A stretch of 64,000 nt of DNA from Herbidospora sakaeratensis (GCF_001570525.1 NZ_BBXC01000008.1:877419-941418); one strand, 5' to 3'; positions 1-8,570 are shown, numbered from the stretch's first letter. Numbers and translations: made by a program. Notes: a model not told the origin generated them from the sequence alone.

Positions 1-142
1 GCTGCGGCTCCAGCACGCCCTGGTCCTGCTGGCCGAGGGCCATCCGGTGACGGCCGTGGCCCATCGGTGCGGCTGGTCGTCCGCGAGCACCTTCATCGAC
101 GTCTTCCGCCGGACGTTCGGCCGCACCCCGGGCCGCGGATGA
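1..142 (+). CDS. AraC-family transcriptional regulator, C-terminal fragment
   Basis: Open from the window edge, reading in the frame that starts at base 2, to a TGA at 140-142. The visible 46 residues carry the second helix-turn-helix of AraC-type DNA-binding domains: an L-A-x-G-x-P-V-T-x-V-A helix, then G-W-S-S-x-S-x-F-I-x-x-F-R-R, then the terminal G-x-T-P-G. The sensor part lies left of the window. It converges with the PKS gene, 25 bp away. It could regulate the neighbouring cassette, but only its position suggests that. Confidence 0.8.
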   Translation, partial: LRLQHALVLLAEGHPVTAVAHRCGWSSASTFIDVFRRTFGRTPGRG

Positions 143-167
143 GGGCGGCCCGGGGGTTCTCGCGGGG

Positions 168-3100
168 TCAGCCGACGAAGACGGGGGCGCTCTCCGGCGC
201 CTTCTCCTTCTCCGGTACGGCCGCCAGCAGCAGCTCCACCAGGTGGTCGGCGATGGCCGAGATGGTGGGCTGCTGCCACAACAACGTCGTGGGGAGGCGG
301 CGGCCGAAGCGCTTCTCCAGACGACGCCGGACCATGATGGTCATCACCGAGTCGAGCCCCTGCTCGACCAGCGGACGCCGAAGAGACAGGTCCTCCGGCC
401 CCAGCCGCATCACCGTCGCGATCTCCGCCCGGATCTCCGGCAGCACGCGTTCGCGCAACTCCTGCGGCGTCACGCCGGCGTACGACTCCGCCGGGCCCGT
501 GAGGTCCTCCTCGTTCTGGAGGGGGGCGTCGATCACGGGGTAGCGCAGGCCGGTCAGGTGGCCCACGACCCTCCCGTCGAGGTCGGCGATGACCGCGCGG
601 GCGGTGTCCTCAGCCGACGGGTCGACGGCCGCGTCGATGATCACCGTGGTGGGGGGTGTGCCGGTCAGCACCATCTCGTCGATGTGGACGACCATGCGCA
701 GCACCGGGTCTCCGGGGAAGACGCAGGGGGCCACCGACATGACCGCGTCGAGGGCCGGGGCCCAGCCGGTCGCGCCGTCGGTGCGGACCGTGGCGCGCAG
801 GGCGCCGTCGCCGCCGAGCAGCGTCTCGATCGTCCAGTCGAAGCCCGTCGACGGGACGCCGACCGTGGCCAGGCGCTGGTGGACGAAGCCCGGGTCCATC
901 GGGGTCAGGCCGCCCGCGTCCGGGAGGACGTCGGGTTTGACCTGGCCGGGGGCGGCGACGTTCGCGGTCACGTGGACCAGCCACGCGGGGTCTGGCTCGT
1001 CGGGGGCCGCGGGGGTGCGGGCCGCGAGCCGGACCGCCGGGGGTTCGTGCACGACCTGGATCTGGCGGCGTTCCGCCGTCATCAGGGGGTGCATCATCTC
1101 GACGTCGGTGAGGGTGACGTCCTCGTCCTCGGCGGCCTGCAGGAACGTGTTGACCAGCACGGCGGCCGGCACGATCTCGACGCCGTTGAGGGCGTGGCTG
1201 CCCGGGTAGGGGCGGTTGGCGTCCTGCACGCTGGTCCGCCAGACCCGGGTGCGGCTGCCCGCCAGGGTGGTCACGGCGCCGAGCAGGGTGTGGGAGTGCA
1301 CGTCGTGGCCGCGGTTGTCGGTCTCGGTGTACGACTCGCGCCAGTGGCGGCGGTGCTGCCAGGCGTACGGCGGCAGGTCGGCGAGGCCGCCCGACGGCTG
1401 GAGCCTGGTCCAGTCGACGTCGACGCCGTGGCAGTGCGCGGTGCCGACCGAGGCGCGGAAGGTCGGCAGTTCCGGCTGGTTGCGGCGCAGCGACGTGCCG
1501 ACGAAGACGTCCTCGTAGCCGTGCTCCGAGAGCGTCTCGGTCACCGAGTGGGCGACCACCGGGTGGGGGGAGATCTCCAGGAACACGCGGTAGCCGTCCT
1601 GCGCGGCGGCGGCGGTCGCGGTGGCGAGCCTGACGGGGTCGCGGAGGTTGGCGGCCCAGTACGTGCCGTCGAGGACGGGGGTCGAGCGGGGGTCGGCCAG
1701 CGCGGTCGTGTACATCGGGATCTTCGCGGGCCCGAACGTGAGGTCGCCGACCCCGGCGGCCAGCGCGACGGCCAGCGGCGTCATCTGCGGGCTGTGGAAG
1801 GCGACGTCGGAGGCCACCCTCCGGGTCACGATGCCCTCGGCCGGCCAGTCGTTCAGCACCTCCTCGACCGCGTCGACGTCGCCCGACAACACGGTCGAGC
1901 CGGGAGCCGAGGAGATCGCGGCGACCAGGTCGGTGCGGTCGGCCAGCCGGTCGGCGGCCTCCTCGAAGGACAGGTCGACCATGACCATGGCGCCCTTGCC
2001 CGCGGCCTGGCGCAGCAGCGCCGAGCGGCGGCAGATGAGGCGGGCGCCGTCGGCGACGCTCATCGCGCCGGCGGTCACCGCGGCGGCGAGTTCGCCGACG
2101 GAGTGGCCGATGACGGCCGTCGGGGTGACCCCGTGGGCGGTCCAGAGCCGGGCCAGGCCCAGCTGCATCACGAAGATCATGGTCTGGACGCGGTCGATGG
2201 TGTCGAGGTCGCCGTCGATCAGCACCTGACGCGGCGAGAAGCCGATCTCCTCGACGAAGATCGGGTCGACCTCGTCGACCAGGGACGCGAACTCCGGCAC
2301 GGCGAGCAGTTCCCGCCCCATGCCGCGCCACTGGCAACCCTGGCCGGAGAACACCCAGACCGGCCCGGGGCCGAGGTCGGGCAGCACGTCGCCGGTGATG
2401 ACCGACTCGGCCGGCACGTCGTCGGCGAGCCGGCGCAGCGCGGCGGCCAGGTCGTCGCGGTCTTCGCCGAGCACGACGGCGCGGCGGGGCAGGTGGGTGC
2501 GGCGCAGCGCCAGCGTGTGCCCGGCCGAGGCCAGGTCCGCGCCCGTGTCGAGGTGGCCGGCGAGCACGCCGGCGTACTGCCGCAGCGCCTTCTCACTGGC
2601 GGCCGACAGCGGGAACAGCCGCTCGCCCGTCGTCTCCTCCGCCTCGACGGCAGGGGCGGGCGGGGCCTGTTCGAGCACGATGTGGGCGACGGTGCCGCCG
2701 TAGCCGAAGCTGGAGACGCCCGCCCGGCGGGGGTGGTCGCGGGTCGGCCAGGCCGACTGCTCGGTGACCACGCGCAGGCCCGAGGTCTCCCACGGGATGG
2801 AGGGGTTCAGGCTGGTCAGCACGTTGGGCGGGATCGAGCCCCGGTGGAGGGCGAGCACCGCCTTGATGACGCCGGCGATGCCGGCCGCGCCTTCGAGGTG
2901 GCCGATGTTCGACTTGACCGAGCCGATGAGGCACGGGTCGTCGGCGGGCCGCCCGGTTCCGTACACGGAGGAGAGCGCGCCCGCCTCCAGGGGGTCGCCG
3001 AGGCGGGTGCCGGTGCCGTGGGCCTCGATGTAGTCGACCGTGGACGGCGACACGCCCGCCTGCTTGCAGGCCCGGTTCATCACGTGCTCCTGGGCCTCGC

Positions 3101-3944
3101 CACAGGGGGCCATGATGCCCTGGGTGTGCCCGTCCTGGTTCACCGCGCTGCCGATGACCAGCGCGAGGATCCGGTCGCCGTCGCGCTCGGCGTCCGACAG
3201 GCGCTTGAGCACGACCACGCCGACGCCCTCGCCGCGGCCGTAGCCGTCGGCCGACGCGTCGAACGACTTCGACCGGCCGTCGGGGGCCAGCGCGCCGGCC
3301 GTGCCGAGCGTGAGGGTCTGGCCGGGGGTGACGACGAGGTTGACGCCGCCCGCCAGGGCGACGTCGTTCTCGCCGAGCCGCAGGCTCTGGGCGGCCAGGT
3401 GCAGCGCGACCAGCGACGCCGAGCAGGCGGTGTCGATCGCCATGCTGGGGCCGCGCAGGTCGAGGGAGTAGGAGATGCGGTTGGCGACCGCGCAGGTGGC
3501 CGCGCCGATGCCGGTCCACGCCTCGATCTGGGGCAGGTCCTCCAGGAGGCGGGCGCCGTAGTCGCCGGTGCAGACGCCGACGAACACGCCGGTGTCGGTG
3601 CCGCGCAGCCCGTGGGGCGGCAGGCCGGCATGCTCCAGGGCCTCCCAGGCGGTCTCCATCAGGATCCGCTGCTGCGGGTCCATCAGTTCGGCCTCGCGGG
3701 GCGACAGGCCGAAGAACTCGGCGTCGAAGCCCTCGACGTCGTCCAGGAAACTGCCGAAACGCACGGCGTCACGCAGCGCGGCGGCGTTCTCGGGGCTCCG
3801 GTTCTCGTCCCGGCGCCAGCGGTCGGCGGGCAGCGGGCGGGTGGTGTTCCGACCGGCGGTCAGCAGGTCCCAGAACTCGTCCGGTGAGTGGACGTCACCG
3901 GGAAGGCGGCAGCCGATCCCGATCACCGCGACTGGTTCGACCAT
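168..3944 (-). CDS. Iterative type I polyketide synthase, KS-AT-DH-ACP (orsellinic acid synthase-like)
   Basis: A 1258-residue single-module PKS. KS spans about 1-430 (Cys174 in DTACSAS, His309 in EAHGTGT, His349 in SNIGHLEG). AT spans about 525-820 (Ser615 in GHSVGE, His717 in VAFHS). A hot-dog DH-type domain at about 880-1140 has HxxxGxxxxP with His917 and a partner Asp near 1066. A C-terminal ACP has Ser1199 in LDSV. No ketoreductase, enoylreductase or thioesterase is visible. This order and size match bacterial orsellinic acid synthases such as AviM and CalO5, which build one aromatic acid iteratively from malonyl-CoA. I chose the ATG at 3944 because GAAGGGA lies just upstream; a longer start at 3974 would run into the preceding KAS III gene. 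It is the last gene of the leftward cassette. The actual product is inferred. Confidence 0.88.
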   Translation of the reverse strand: MVEPVAVIGIGCRLPGDVHSPDEFWDLLTAGRNTTRPLPADRWRRDENRSPENAAALRDAVRFGSFLDDVEGFDAEFFGLSPREAELMDPQQRILMETAWEALEHAGLPPHGLRGTDTGVFVGVCTGDYGARLLEDLPQIEAWTGIGAATCAVANRISYSLDLRGPSMAIDTACSASLVALHLAAQSLRLGENDVALAGGVNLVVTPGQTLTLGTAGALAPDGRSKSFDASADGYGRGEGVGVVVLKRLSDAERDGDRILALVIGSAVNQDGHTQGIMAPCGEAQEHVMNRACKQAGVSPSTVDYIEAHGTGTRLGDPLEAGALSSVYGTGRPADDPCLIGSVKSNIGHLEGAAGIAGVIKAVLALHRGSIPPNVLTSLNPSIPWETSGLRVVTEQSAWPTRDHPRRAGVSSFGYGGTVAHIVLEQAPPAPAVEAEETTGERLFPLSAASEKALRQYAGVLAGHLDTGADLASAGHTLALRRTHLPRRAVVLGEDRDDLAAALRRLADDVPAESVITGDVLPDLGPGPVWVFSGQGCQWRGMGRELLAVPEFASLVDEVDPIFVEEIGFSPRQVLIDGDLDTIDRVQTMIFVMQLGLARLWTAHGVTPTAVIGHSVGELAAAVTAGAMSVADGARLICRRSALLRQAAGKGAMVMVDLSFEEAADRLADRTDLVAAISSAPGSTVLSGDVDAVEEVLNDWPAEGIVTRRVASDVAFHSPQMTPLAVALAAGVGDLTFGPAKIPMYTTALADPRSTPVLDGTYWAANLRDPVRLATATAAAAQDGYRVFLEISPHPVVAHSVTETLSEHGYEDVFVGTSLRRNQPELPTFRASVGTAHCHGVDVDWTRLQPSGGLADLPPYAWQHRRHWRESYTETDNRGHDVHSHTLLGAVTTLAGSRTRVWRTSVQDANRPYPGSHALNGVEIVPAAVLVNTFLQAAEDEDVTLTDVEMMHPLMTAERRQIQVVHEPPAVRLAARTPAAPDEPDPAWLVHVTANVAAPGQVKPDVLPDAGGLTPMDPGFVHQRLATVGVPSTGFDWTIETLLGGDGALRATVRTDGATGWAPALDAVMSVAPCVFPGDPVLRMVVHIDEMVLTGTPPTTVIIDAAVDPSAEDTARAVIADLDGRVVGHLTGLRYPVIDAPLQNEEDLTGPAESYAGVTPQELRERVLPEIRAEIATVMRLGPEDLSLRRPLVEQGLDSVMTIMVRRRLEKRFGRRLPTTLLWQQPTISAIADHLVELLLAAVPEKEKAPESAPVFVG

Positions 3945-3964
3945 CTGCGTTGGTTCCCTTCGGT

Positions 3965-5008
3965 TCAGACCCACGGAGGTGTGTCAACGATCTTGATCAC
4001 GGCGCTGGAGACGGTCACTCCGGGCCCGGTCCCGAGCATCAGCATGTGGTCGCCGGGCTTCAGCTGGCCGGTCAGCAGCAGGTGGTCGAGGGACAGGACC
4101 TGGTCGCTGGCCCCGCAGTGGCCGATGGTGCGGCCGTAGTCCCAGGTCGAGCGGGACATGGGCAGGTCGAGCATGGCCATGCAGCGCTGCTCGACGATCT
4201 CTTCCGAGTAGTTCATGAACGCCACCCGGGTGAGGTCGGCGGGTTTGATCCCGCTCTCGTCCAGGGCGCGCTCGACGACCTCCATCAGCGCCCGCTGGAT
4301 CTTGAACAGCGCCGCGGTGGCCTCGCCCTTGGGCATGACCTGCTGGCGGAACTGCTCGTTCCTGGCCGCGAAGCTCATCTTGCGGCCGACGGTGACACCC
4401 GGCGGGAACAGCGGCTCGCTGCCCCGGTGCAGTTCCTCGGCCTCGGTCACGGTCGTCGTGCAGACCGACGTGAGCTGGGCGAAGCCCGGCTCCCTGGTGA
4501 GCACGAGCGCACTCGCGGCGTCGCCGCCGATGTACCCGGGGCCCATGCGCCAGCGGTCCATCAGCGGGGTGCCGTAGTTGTCGGCGGCCACCAGCAGCGC
4601 GGCCCGCCGGCCCGGGACGGCGGCCAGGTGACCGGCCGCCAGCTCCAGGGCGAGGAACACGCCGTTGCAGCCCTGCCGGATCTCGGTCGCGAGCACGTCC
4701 CCGCCGACGAGCTGACGCTGCAGGTAGGAGTGCGGGGGCCAGCCGTCGGGACCCTGGTGCCAGGTGGAGGCGTACAGGAGGAGATCGAGGTCGGCGGGCG
4801 CGCGCCCGCTGCGCTTGATCGCGCTCCGCGCCGCGTGCAGCGCCATCTCGGGGGCCGGCAGGTCGCCGGCCACCACCGCTCCGGCCAGGTTGTGCAGCTC
4901 GGCCTCTTCGGCCGGATACCAGCCCTTGGCCACGGCCTTCTCGACGCTGACGACGGTCCGCGGGACGAAGGCGCCCACTCCGCCGATGTACGTGTCCGGG
5001 TAGCGCAT
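3965..5008 (-). CDS. KAS III-like acyltransferase/condensing enzyme (second copy)
   Basis: A 347-residue thiolase-fold protein related to FabH. The nucleophile is Cys114 in RQGCNG. The position of the FabH catalytic His is Asn266 in FMNYSEE, and the Asn of the NTSAAS motif is replaced by His297 in GHCGASD. Such KAS III relatives beside iterative aromatic PKSs (ChlB3, CerJ and AviN types) commonly move a finished acyl group from the PKS to another carrier or acceptor. Its ATG overlaps the ACP stop by one base (TGATG), so the genes are probably translationally coupled. The altered triad suggests transfer rather than decarboxylative condensation; that is inference. Confidence 0.85.
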   Translation of the reverse strand: MRYPDTYIGGVGAFVPRTVVSVEKAVAKGWYPAEEAELHNLAGAVVAGDLPAPEMALHAARSAIKRSGRAPADLDLLLYASTWHQGPDGWPPHSYLQRQLVGGDVLATEIRQGCNGVFLALELAAGHLAAVPGRRAALLVAADNYGTPLMDRWRMGPGYIGGDAASALVLTREPGFAQLTSVCTTTVTEAEELHRGSEPLFPPGVTVGRKMSFAARNEQFRQQVMPKGEATAALFKIQRALMEVVERALDESGIKPADLTRVAFMNYSEEIVEQRCMAMLDLPMSRSTWDYGRTIGHCGASDQVLSLDHLLLTGQLKPGDHMLMLGTGPGVTVSSAVIKIVDTPPWV

Positions 5009-5259
5009 CAGACGGTTTCGAGCTCTCTGACCATCGCCGCGATGGTCACGACGTCCTGGAAGTTCTCGGAGTCGAGCTTGGCGGCGGGGATCGGGACGCC
5101 GACGTCCTTGCGGAGGAAGTTCAGCAGCTTCGCCGTGCGCAGCGAGTCGAGCAGGCCCGACGTCAGGAGCGGGGTGGTCTCGTCGACGACGAGGTCGTCG
5201 CCCTCCTGGACCAGGTTCTCCTGGATGAAGTCGACGAGTCTGCGGTTGAGCTCGGTCAT
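5008..5259 (-). CDS. Free-standing acyl carrier protein
   Basis: An 83-residue ACP with the phosphopantetheine attachment motif L-L-D-S-L (Ser39) at the start of helix II and typical acidic helices. Its ATG overlaps the stop of the upstream KAS III gene (ATGA), and its own stop overlaps the next start. It is embedded in a longer open frame that begins inside the KAS III gene, but only this portion resembles a protein family. It probably carries a starter or product between the two KAS III-like enzymes and the PKS, since the PKS already has its own ACP. Confidence 0.88.
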   Translation of the reverse strand: MTELNRRLVDFIQENLVQEGDDLVVDETTPLLTSGLLDSLRTAKLLNFLRKDVGVPIPAAKLDSENFQDVVTIAAMVRELETV

Positions 5260-6293
5260 GCGCGCGGCCCTTCCTTGATGACCTTGAAAACTGCGGCGGC
5301 GCACGACGTGCCGGAGCCGAAGCCGACCATGAGCAGGTGGTCGCCGGGCTTGAGGCCGCCGGTGGCGAGCAGGTGCTCGAAGGCGATGAACTGGTCGACC
5401 GCGCCGCAGTGGCCGACGCGCCGGCCGTAGTCCCAGGTCGTCTGGTCCTCGTCGATGCCGAGCCAGGACATCTGGCCGTCGAGGTCCTCGCGGCGGCCGT
5501 GCGGCAGCGCCACCTTCGTGATGTCCGACAGGCCGATGCCGGCCTCGTCGAGGGTCTGCTCGACCTGCTGCATCATCGTCTTCTGGATGGTCAGGTGGAT
5601 GCCGGTGCCCTGCTTCTTGAGCAGCTTCTGGCGGAACTCCTCGTGCCGGTCGCCGAAGCTCAGGCCGACGCCGACGGTGGCGTCCGGGGGCCAGAGCGGG
5701 TAGCCGCCGTCGTTGACGGCGTCGGCCTCGGGGATCACGGTCGCGTTCACCGACAGGAGCTGGGCCATGCCGTGCTCCTTGCCGAGCAGCAGCGCGGCGG
5801 CGGCGTCGCCGATCAGCGCGCCGGGCGTCATCCGCCAGCGGTCGACCAGCGGGGTGCCGTGGTTGTCGGAGGAGACGACCATGGCCGTCTCGCGTTCCGG
5901 CAGCGCCATCAGGTAGCTGGCCGCGAGTTCGAGCGAGCTGATCATGCCGACGCAGCCGCTGCGGATCTCGTACGCCGGCACCGGGCCGCCGAGCAGGTGC
6001 ATCTGCAGGTAGTGCTGCGGCTGCCAGCCGTTCGGGCCCTGGTGCCACACCGACGGGTAGAGCAGCAGGTCGAGATCCTTCGGGGACGACTCGCCGTAAC
6101 GCTCGTAGGCGTCCAGGACCGCGAGCCGCGCCATCTCGGGGGCCGGCATGTCACCGGCCACCGCGGCGCCGATCTGCCGGAACTTCTCGGCGTCCTCGGC
6201 GGGATACCAGCCCTCGCGGACCGCGTGCTCGACGCTCACGCTCTCCGGCACGTGAACACCGAGGCTCCTGACGAACATGTTGGGTGTACGCAC
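5256..6293 (-). CDS. KAS III-like acyltransferase/condensing enzyme (first copy)
   Basis: A 345-residue KAS III-family protein, first gene of the leftward cassette, starting at a GTG with AGGGG very close upstream. Cys114 sits in RSGCVG and His265 in LPHGRRE, so the FabH Cys and His are kept. The usual Asn is His295 in GHCGAVD. It shares long stretches with the second copy (for example WHQGP, DRWRM, TWDYGR), so the two arose by duplication. The intact Cys-His pair here and the His-to-Asn change in the other copy suggest split roles, for example one loading and one transferring acyl groups. Confidence 0.85.
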   Translation of the reverse strand: MRTPNMFVRSLGVHVPESVSVEHAVREGWYPAEDAEKFRQIGAAVAGDMPAPEMARLAVLDAYERYGESSPKDLDLLLYPSVWHQGPNGWQPQHYLQMHLLGGPVPAYEIRSGCVGMISSLELAASYLMALPERETAMVVSSDNHGTPLVDRWRMTPGALIGDAAAALLLGKEHGMAQLLSVNATVIPEADAVNDGGYPLWPPDATVGVGLSFGDRHEEFRQKLLKKQGTGIHLTIQKTMMQQVEQTLDEAGIGLSDITKVALPHGRREDLDGQMSWLGIDEDQTTWDYGRRVGHCGAVDQFIAFEHLLATGGLKPGDHLLMVGFGSGTSCAAAVFKVIKEGPRA

Positions 6294-6581
6294 ACGTCCC
6301 CTAACTCATGAAAGGAAGCGTCCGAATAATCGCGGGCCCGGGATATCAAGCACCTCGGCCGTTCAACGAAAACGGCGAAAAATGGGCCGGCGGGCCGCCA
6401 GGGGCAACACTAGGGGCGCGCCCTCGGATAAATCAATGTTTCTGGTCGGCGACATTCCGTTAGCCGAACCCAACAGTACGTGTTGAGTTTCGGAAATGCG
6501 TCACCGACTTCACCGCATGGTTTTTCCGAAATCAAACGGCGCCGGGCCGTCGCCATTCGGGTCGGGCCCGGCGGGGTTCGT
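6294..6581. other. Intergenic region upstream of the PKS cassette
   Basis: This 288-bp stretch is more AT-rich than its surroundings and holds no credible gene. It must contain the promoter of the leftward KAS III-ACP-PKS operon and the end of the esterase transcript. The one clear structure is the pair of inverted nonamers listed separately. No strong intrinsic terminator is visible. Confidence 0.5.
6488..6531. promoter_or_regulatory. Inverted nonamer pair, possible operator
   Basis: TTTCGGAAA (6488-6496) and its exact reverse complement TTTCCGAAA (6523-6531) are separated by 26 bp. Each half is itself nearly palindromic, which fits two operator half-sites more than a hairpin. They lie upstream of the polyketide cassette and just past the end of the esterase gene. 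A regulator is not identified. Confidence 0.35.
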
Positions 6582-7898
6582 CTACGGCACGCGCGTGCAG
6601 ACGATGTTGTTCATCTTGAACTGGGCCGGAATGGCGTTCGTCCCGGTGGCGGTGGCCGAGAAGCCGAAACTCTGGCTGGAGCCCGGGCCGATGTAGGAGT
6701 TGTGGCCGGCGTCCTTCGCGGTGACCGCGGCGCCGGTCTGGGTCACGGTGGCGTTCCAGGCGCCCGTGATCGCCTGGTTGCCCGACCACGTCCACTGGAC
6801 GGTCCAGTTCTGGACCGGGGTGGTGCCGGTGTTCTTGACGACCACGCCGCCGTTGAAGGCGCCGTTCCAGGTGCCGGTGGAGTAGGTGACCTCGCAGGCG
6901 TTGCCCAGCTTGAGTCCGCTGCGCACCCACGCGATGAAGTTGGCCCAGCTGGGGTGCAGCGTGCCGGTGCTGACCGTCTCACCGCAGTTGGCGGTGGTCT
7001 TGACGGTCTCGTTGCCGTACTGCGCGGGATCCATGATCTGGACCATCATGTGGTCGGCCGCGGGCACCGAGACGAAGGTGGCGTTGCCGCACTGCGCCTT
7101 GATCCGGTTGAACAGCAGCACGCTCTGGCCGTGCGGCACCAGGAAGTCGGCCTGGCCGTGCAGGAACAGCAGCGGCGGGTCGGCCGAGTCGACGTAGGTC
7201 ATCGGGTTGGCGGCGGCCACGGCGGCCGGGCAGGTCTGGATCGGGCAGCCCACCAGCAGCGACTCGGGCGAGGCGGGCGAGTTGTGGTCGAGCCCCCCGG
7301 TCGGCAGGTTCTGCGCGTTCATCTGCAGGAAGTCGGTCGGACTGTAGAAGGCGAGGCCCACGTGCACGGCGCTGGAGACGCCGGTCGTGCCGACGGTCCC
7401 CTCCAGCGCGGTCACGCCGCCCGAGAACACGGCCATCTGCGTCAGCCACGCGCCCGACGAGTCGCCCGCCATCGCGAAGCGGTTGGGGTCGAGCTGGTAG
7501 GTGGCGGCGTTGGCGCGCAGATAGCGGATGGCCGCCTTGATGTCGTGCACCTGGGCCGGGAAGATCGCCTGCGCGCTCGACCGGACGTTGACGACGGCCA
7601 CCGCGAAGCCCAGCGGGTTGAAGATGGCCGCGATCTCGGCCCCCAGGGGCTTGCTGTCGTCGCTCGTCCACGCCGAGCCGCTGTGCCAGATCAGCAGCGG
7701 CCGGGGCGTCATCCCGGTGGACGGGAGGTAGATGTCCAGCAGGTGCCCCCTGCTACCGGCCGGCTGTGCGGGCGCGTAGGCGATGTCGGAGATCACCTGC
7801 GCGTGCGCCGGCGGCGCCAGGGCCACCGACACGCCGAGTGTGGCCAGCATGGTCATCACCATGCCGGCGACCGCGGCCATGTGTATTCGAACTTGCAT
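6582..7898 (-). CDS. Secreted alpha/beta-hydrolase esterase with C-terminal CBM2
   Basis: A 438-residue secreted enzyme. The start at 7898 is preceded by GGAG at good spacing and gives a Sec signal peptide ending in AHA near residue 33. The hydrolase domain (about 35-325) has an HSG oxyanion loop, the nucleophile Ser147 in GDSSG, an Asp near 251 (HGQADF) and a His near 283 (ADHMM). Residues about 335-438 form a family 2 carbohydrate-binding module, with conserved Trp residues in TWNG, NWTVQW and GAWN and terminal Cys residues. Such fusions are usually acetylxylan or feruloyl esterases that bind cellulose or xylan outside the cell. A longer in-frame extension upstream lacks a signal and is not used. 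Substrate is inferred. Confidence 0.88.
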   Translation of the reverse strand: MQVRIHMAAVAGMVMTMLATLGVSVALAPPAHAQVISDIAYAPAQPAGSRGHLLDIYLPSTGMTPRPLLIWHSGSAWTSDDSKPLGAEIAAIFNPLGFAVAVVNVRSSAQAIFPAQVHDIKAAIRYLRANAATYQLDPNRFAMAGDSSGAWLTQMAVFSGGVTALEGTVGTTGVSSAVHVGLAFYSPTDFLQMNAQNLPTGGLDHNSPASPESLLVGCPIQTCPAAVAAANPMTYVDSADPPLLFLHGQADFLVPHGQSVLLFNRIKAQCGNATFVSVPAADHMMVQIMDPAQYGNETVKTTANCGETVSTGTLHPSWANFIAWVRSGLKLGNACEVTYSTGTWNGAFNGGVVVKNTGTTPVQNWTVQWTWSGNQAITGAWNATVTQTGAAVTAKDAGHNSYIGPGSSQSFGFSATATGTNAIPAQFKMNNIVCTRVP

Positions 7899-7988
7899 AG
7901 TGCGACTCCGGTCGGTCGGATGATCGCCGCTCCCCCGGCAGCGACGTCCTGCACGAGTGTCGCGGCTTCCATCGATATGGGCGGGGAG

Positions 7989-8018
7989 ACGATATGACAC
8001 ATAAGTCGGGATGGTCAA
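7989..8018 (-). promoter_or_regulatory. Candidate housekeeping promoter for the esterase
   Basis: Reading leftward, TTGACC (8013-8018) and TATCGT (7989-7994) are spaced by 18 bp, about 90 bp upstream of the esterase start. The -35 matches the consensus well and the -10 moderately. It is a pattern match only. Confidence 0.4.
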
Positions 8019-8185
8019 AAAGTTCTTAACTCGTTTTTCAGAGCGGCATAAACCGGACATCCCACATCGACATGGCGCTTAGAAGTACAGAAGACGCTTG
8101 CCCTGCACGGGCCGTCGGATACGCACCTGCGAGGCTCTTCAAGGCCGCCGTGTACGCAACGGGACAGCCCCCCGGAAAGTAATTT

Positions 8186-8208
8186 CGCATTCACCGACGG
8201 TGAATGCG
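8186..8208. promoter_or_regulatory. Perfect palindrome, possible operator
   Basis: CGCATTCACC and GGTGAATGCG flank a 3-bp centre (GAC), giving a perfect 10-bp inverted repeat 140 bp upstream of the small secreted protein gene. Its compact symmetry suits a dimeric repressor. No flanking T-run supports a terminator. Confidence 0.45.
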
Positions 8209-8348
8209 CGCGAACAAACGCCACTTCAACGCGGCAACGGATGAAAGTTTCACGGCCGGTTGCGCTCGGATACCGGCGTGACAATTTTCCTAACGAGCGG
8301 TGAGTGATAATGTCCGCCGTCATGATCTCCACGTTCCCAGGAGGACGA

Positions 8349-8570
8349 ATGCGAAAGGCACGCGCAGTTCTCGTCTCGGCCGTCGTGGTTCTCGGGGCCT
8401 CCTTGATGATCGGCGCCACCCCCGCACAGGCCGACACGCGGCTCGCCGGTGTCTTCAGGACGTCGGCGGAGTGCGAGCGGATCGGCGCCCACGGCGTCGC
8501 CCAGGACTGGTGGAACGACTACTCGTGCGTGTGGGAGGGCCGCTACCGCTACTACTTCCTCTACGCGTGA
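8349..8570 (+). CDS. Small secreted protein
   Basis: A 73-residue protein. The start at 8349 has an almost ideal AGGAGG six bases upstream. Residues 1-28 form a signal peptide (Arg/Lys start, hydrophobic core, A-Q-A cleavage). The mature part is about 45 residues, rich in aromatic residues (WW, YRYYFLY), with two Cys (42 and 60) that could form one disulfide. I do not recognise a family. It is followed by a strong hairpin, so it is probably monocistronic. Confidence 0.72.
   Translation: MRKARAVLVSAVVVLGASLMIGATPAQADTRLAGVFRTSAECERIGAHGVAQDWWNDYSCVWEGRYRYYFLYA

Larger units (their letters stand above)
7899..8348. other. Divergent intergenic region with two regulatory candidates
   Basis: A 450-bp region between the leftward esterase and the rightward small secreted protein. 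It contains a plausible leftward promoter (7989-8018) and a perfect 10-bp-arm palindrome (8186-8208), listed separately. An open frame on the minus strand here has no protein-like features. No CebR-type cellulose operator is visible. Confidence 0.5.

Noticed and set aside
243..3887. A 1214-residue plus-strand open frame opposite the PKS
   Set aside because: It mirrors the high-GC PKS codons, is very rich in Arg, Gly, Asp and Val, and has no ribosome site or recognisable domains; the minus-strand PKS explains the region fully.
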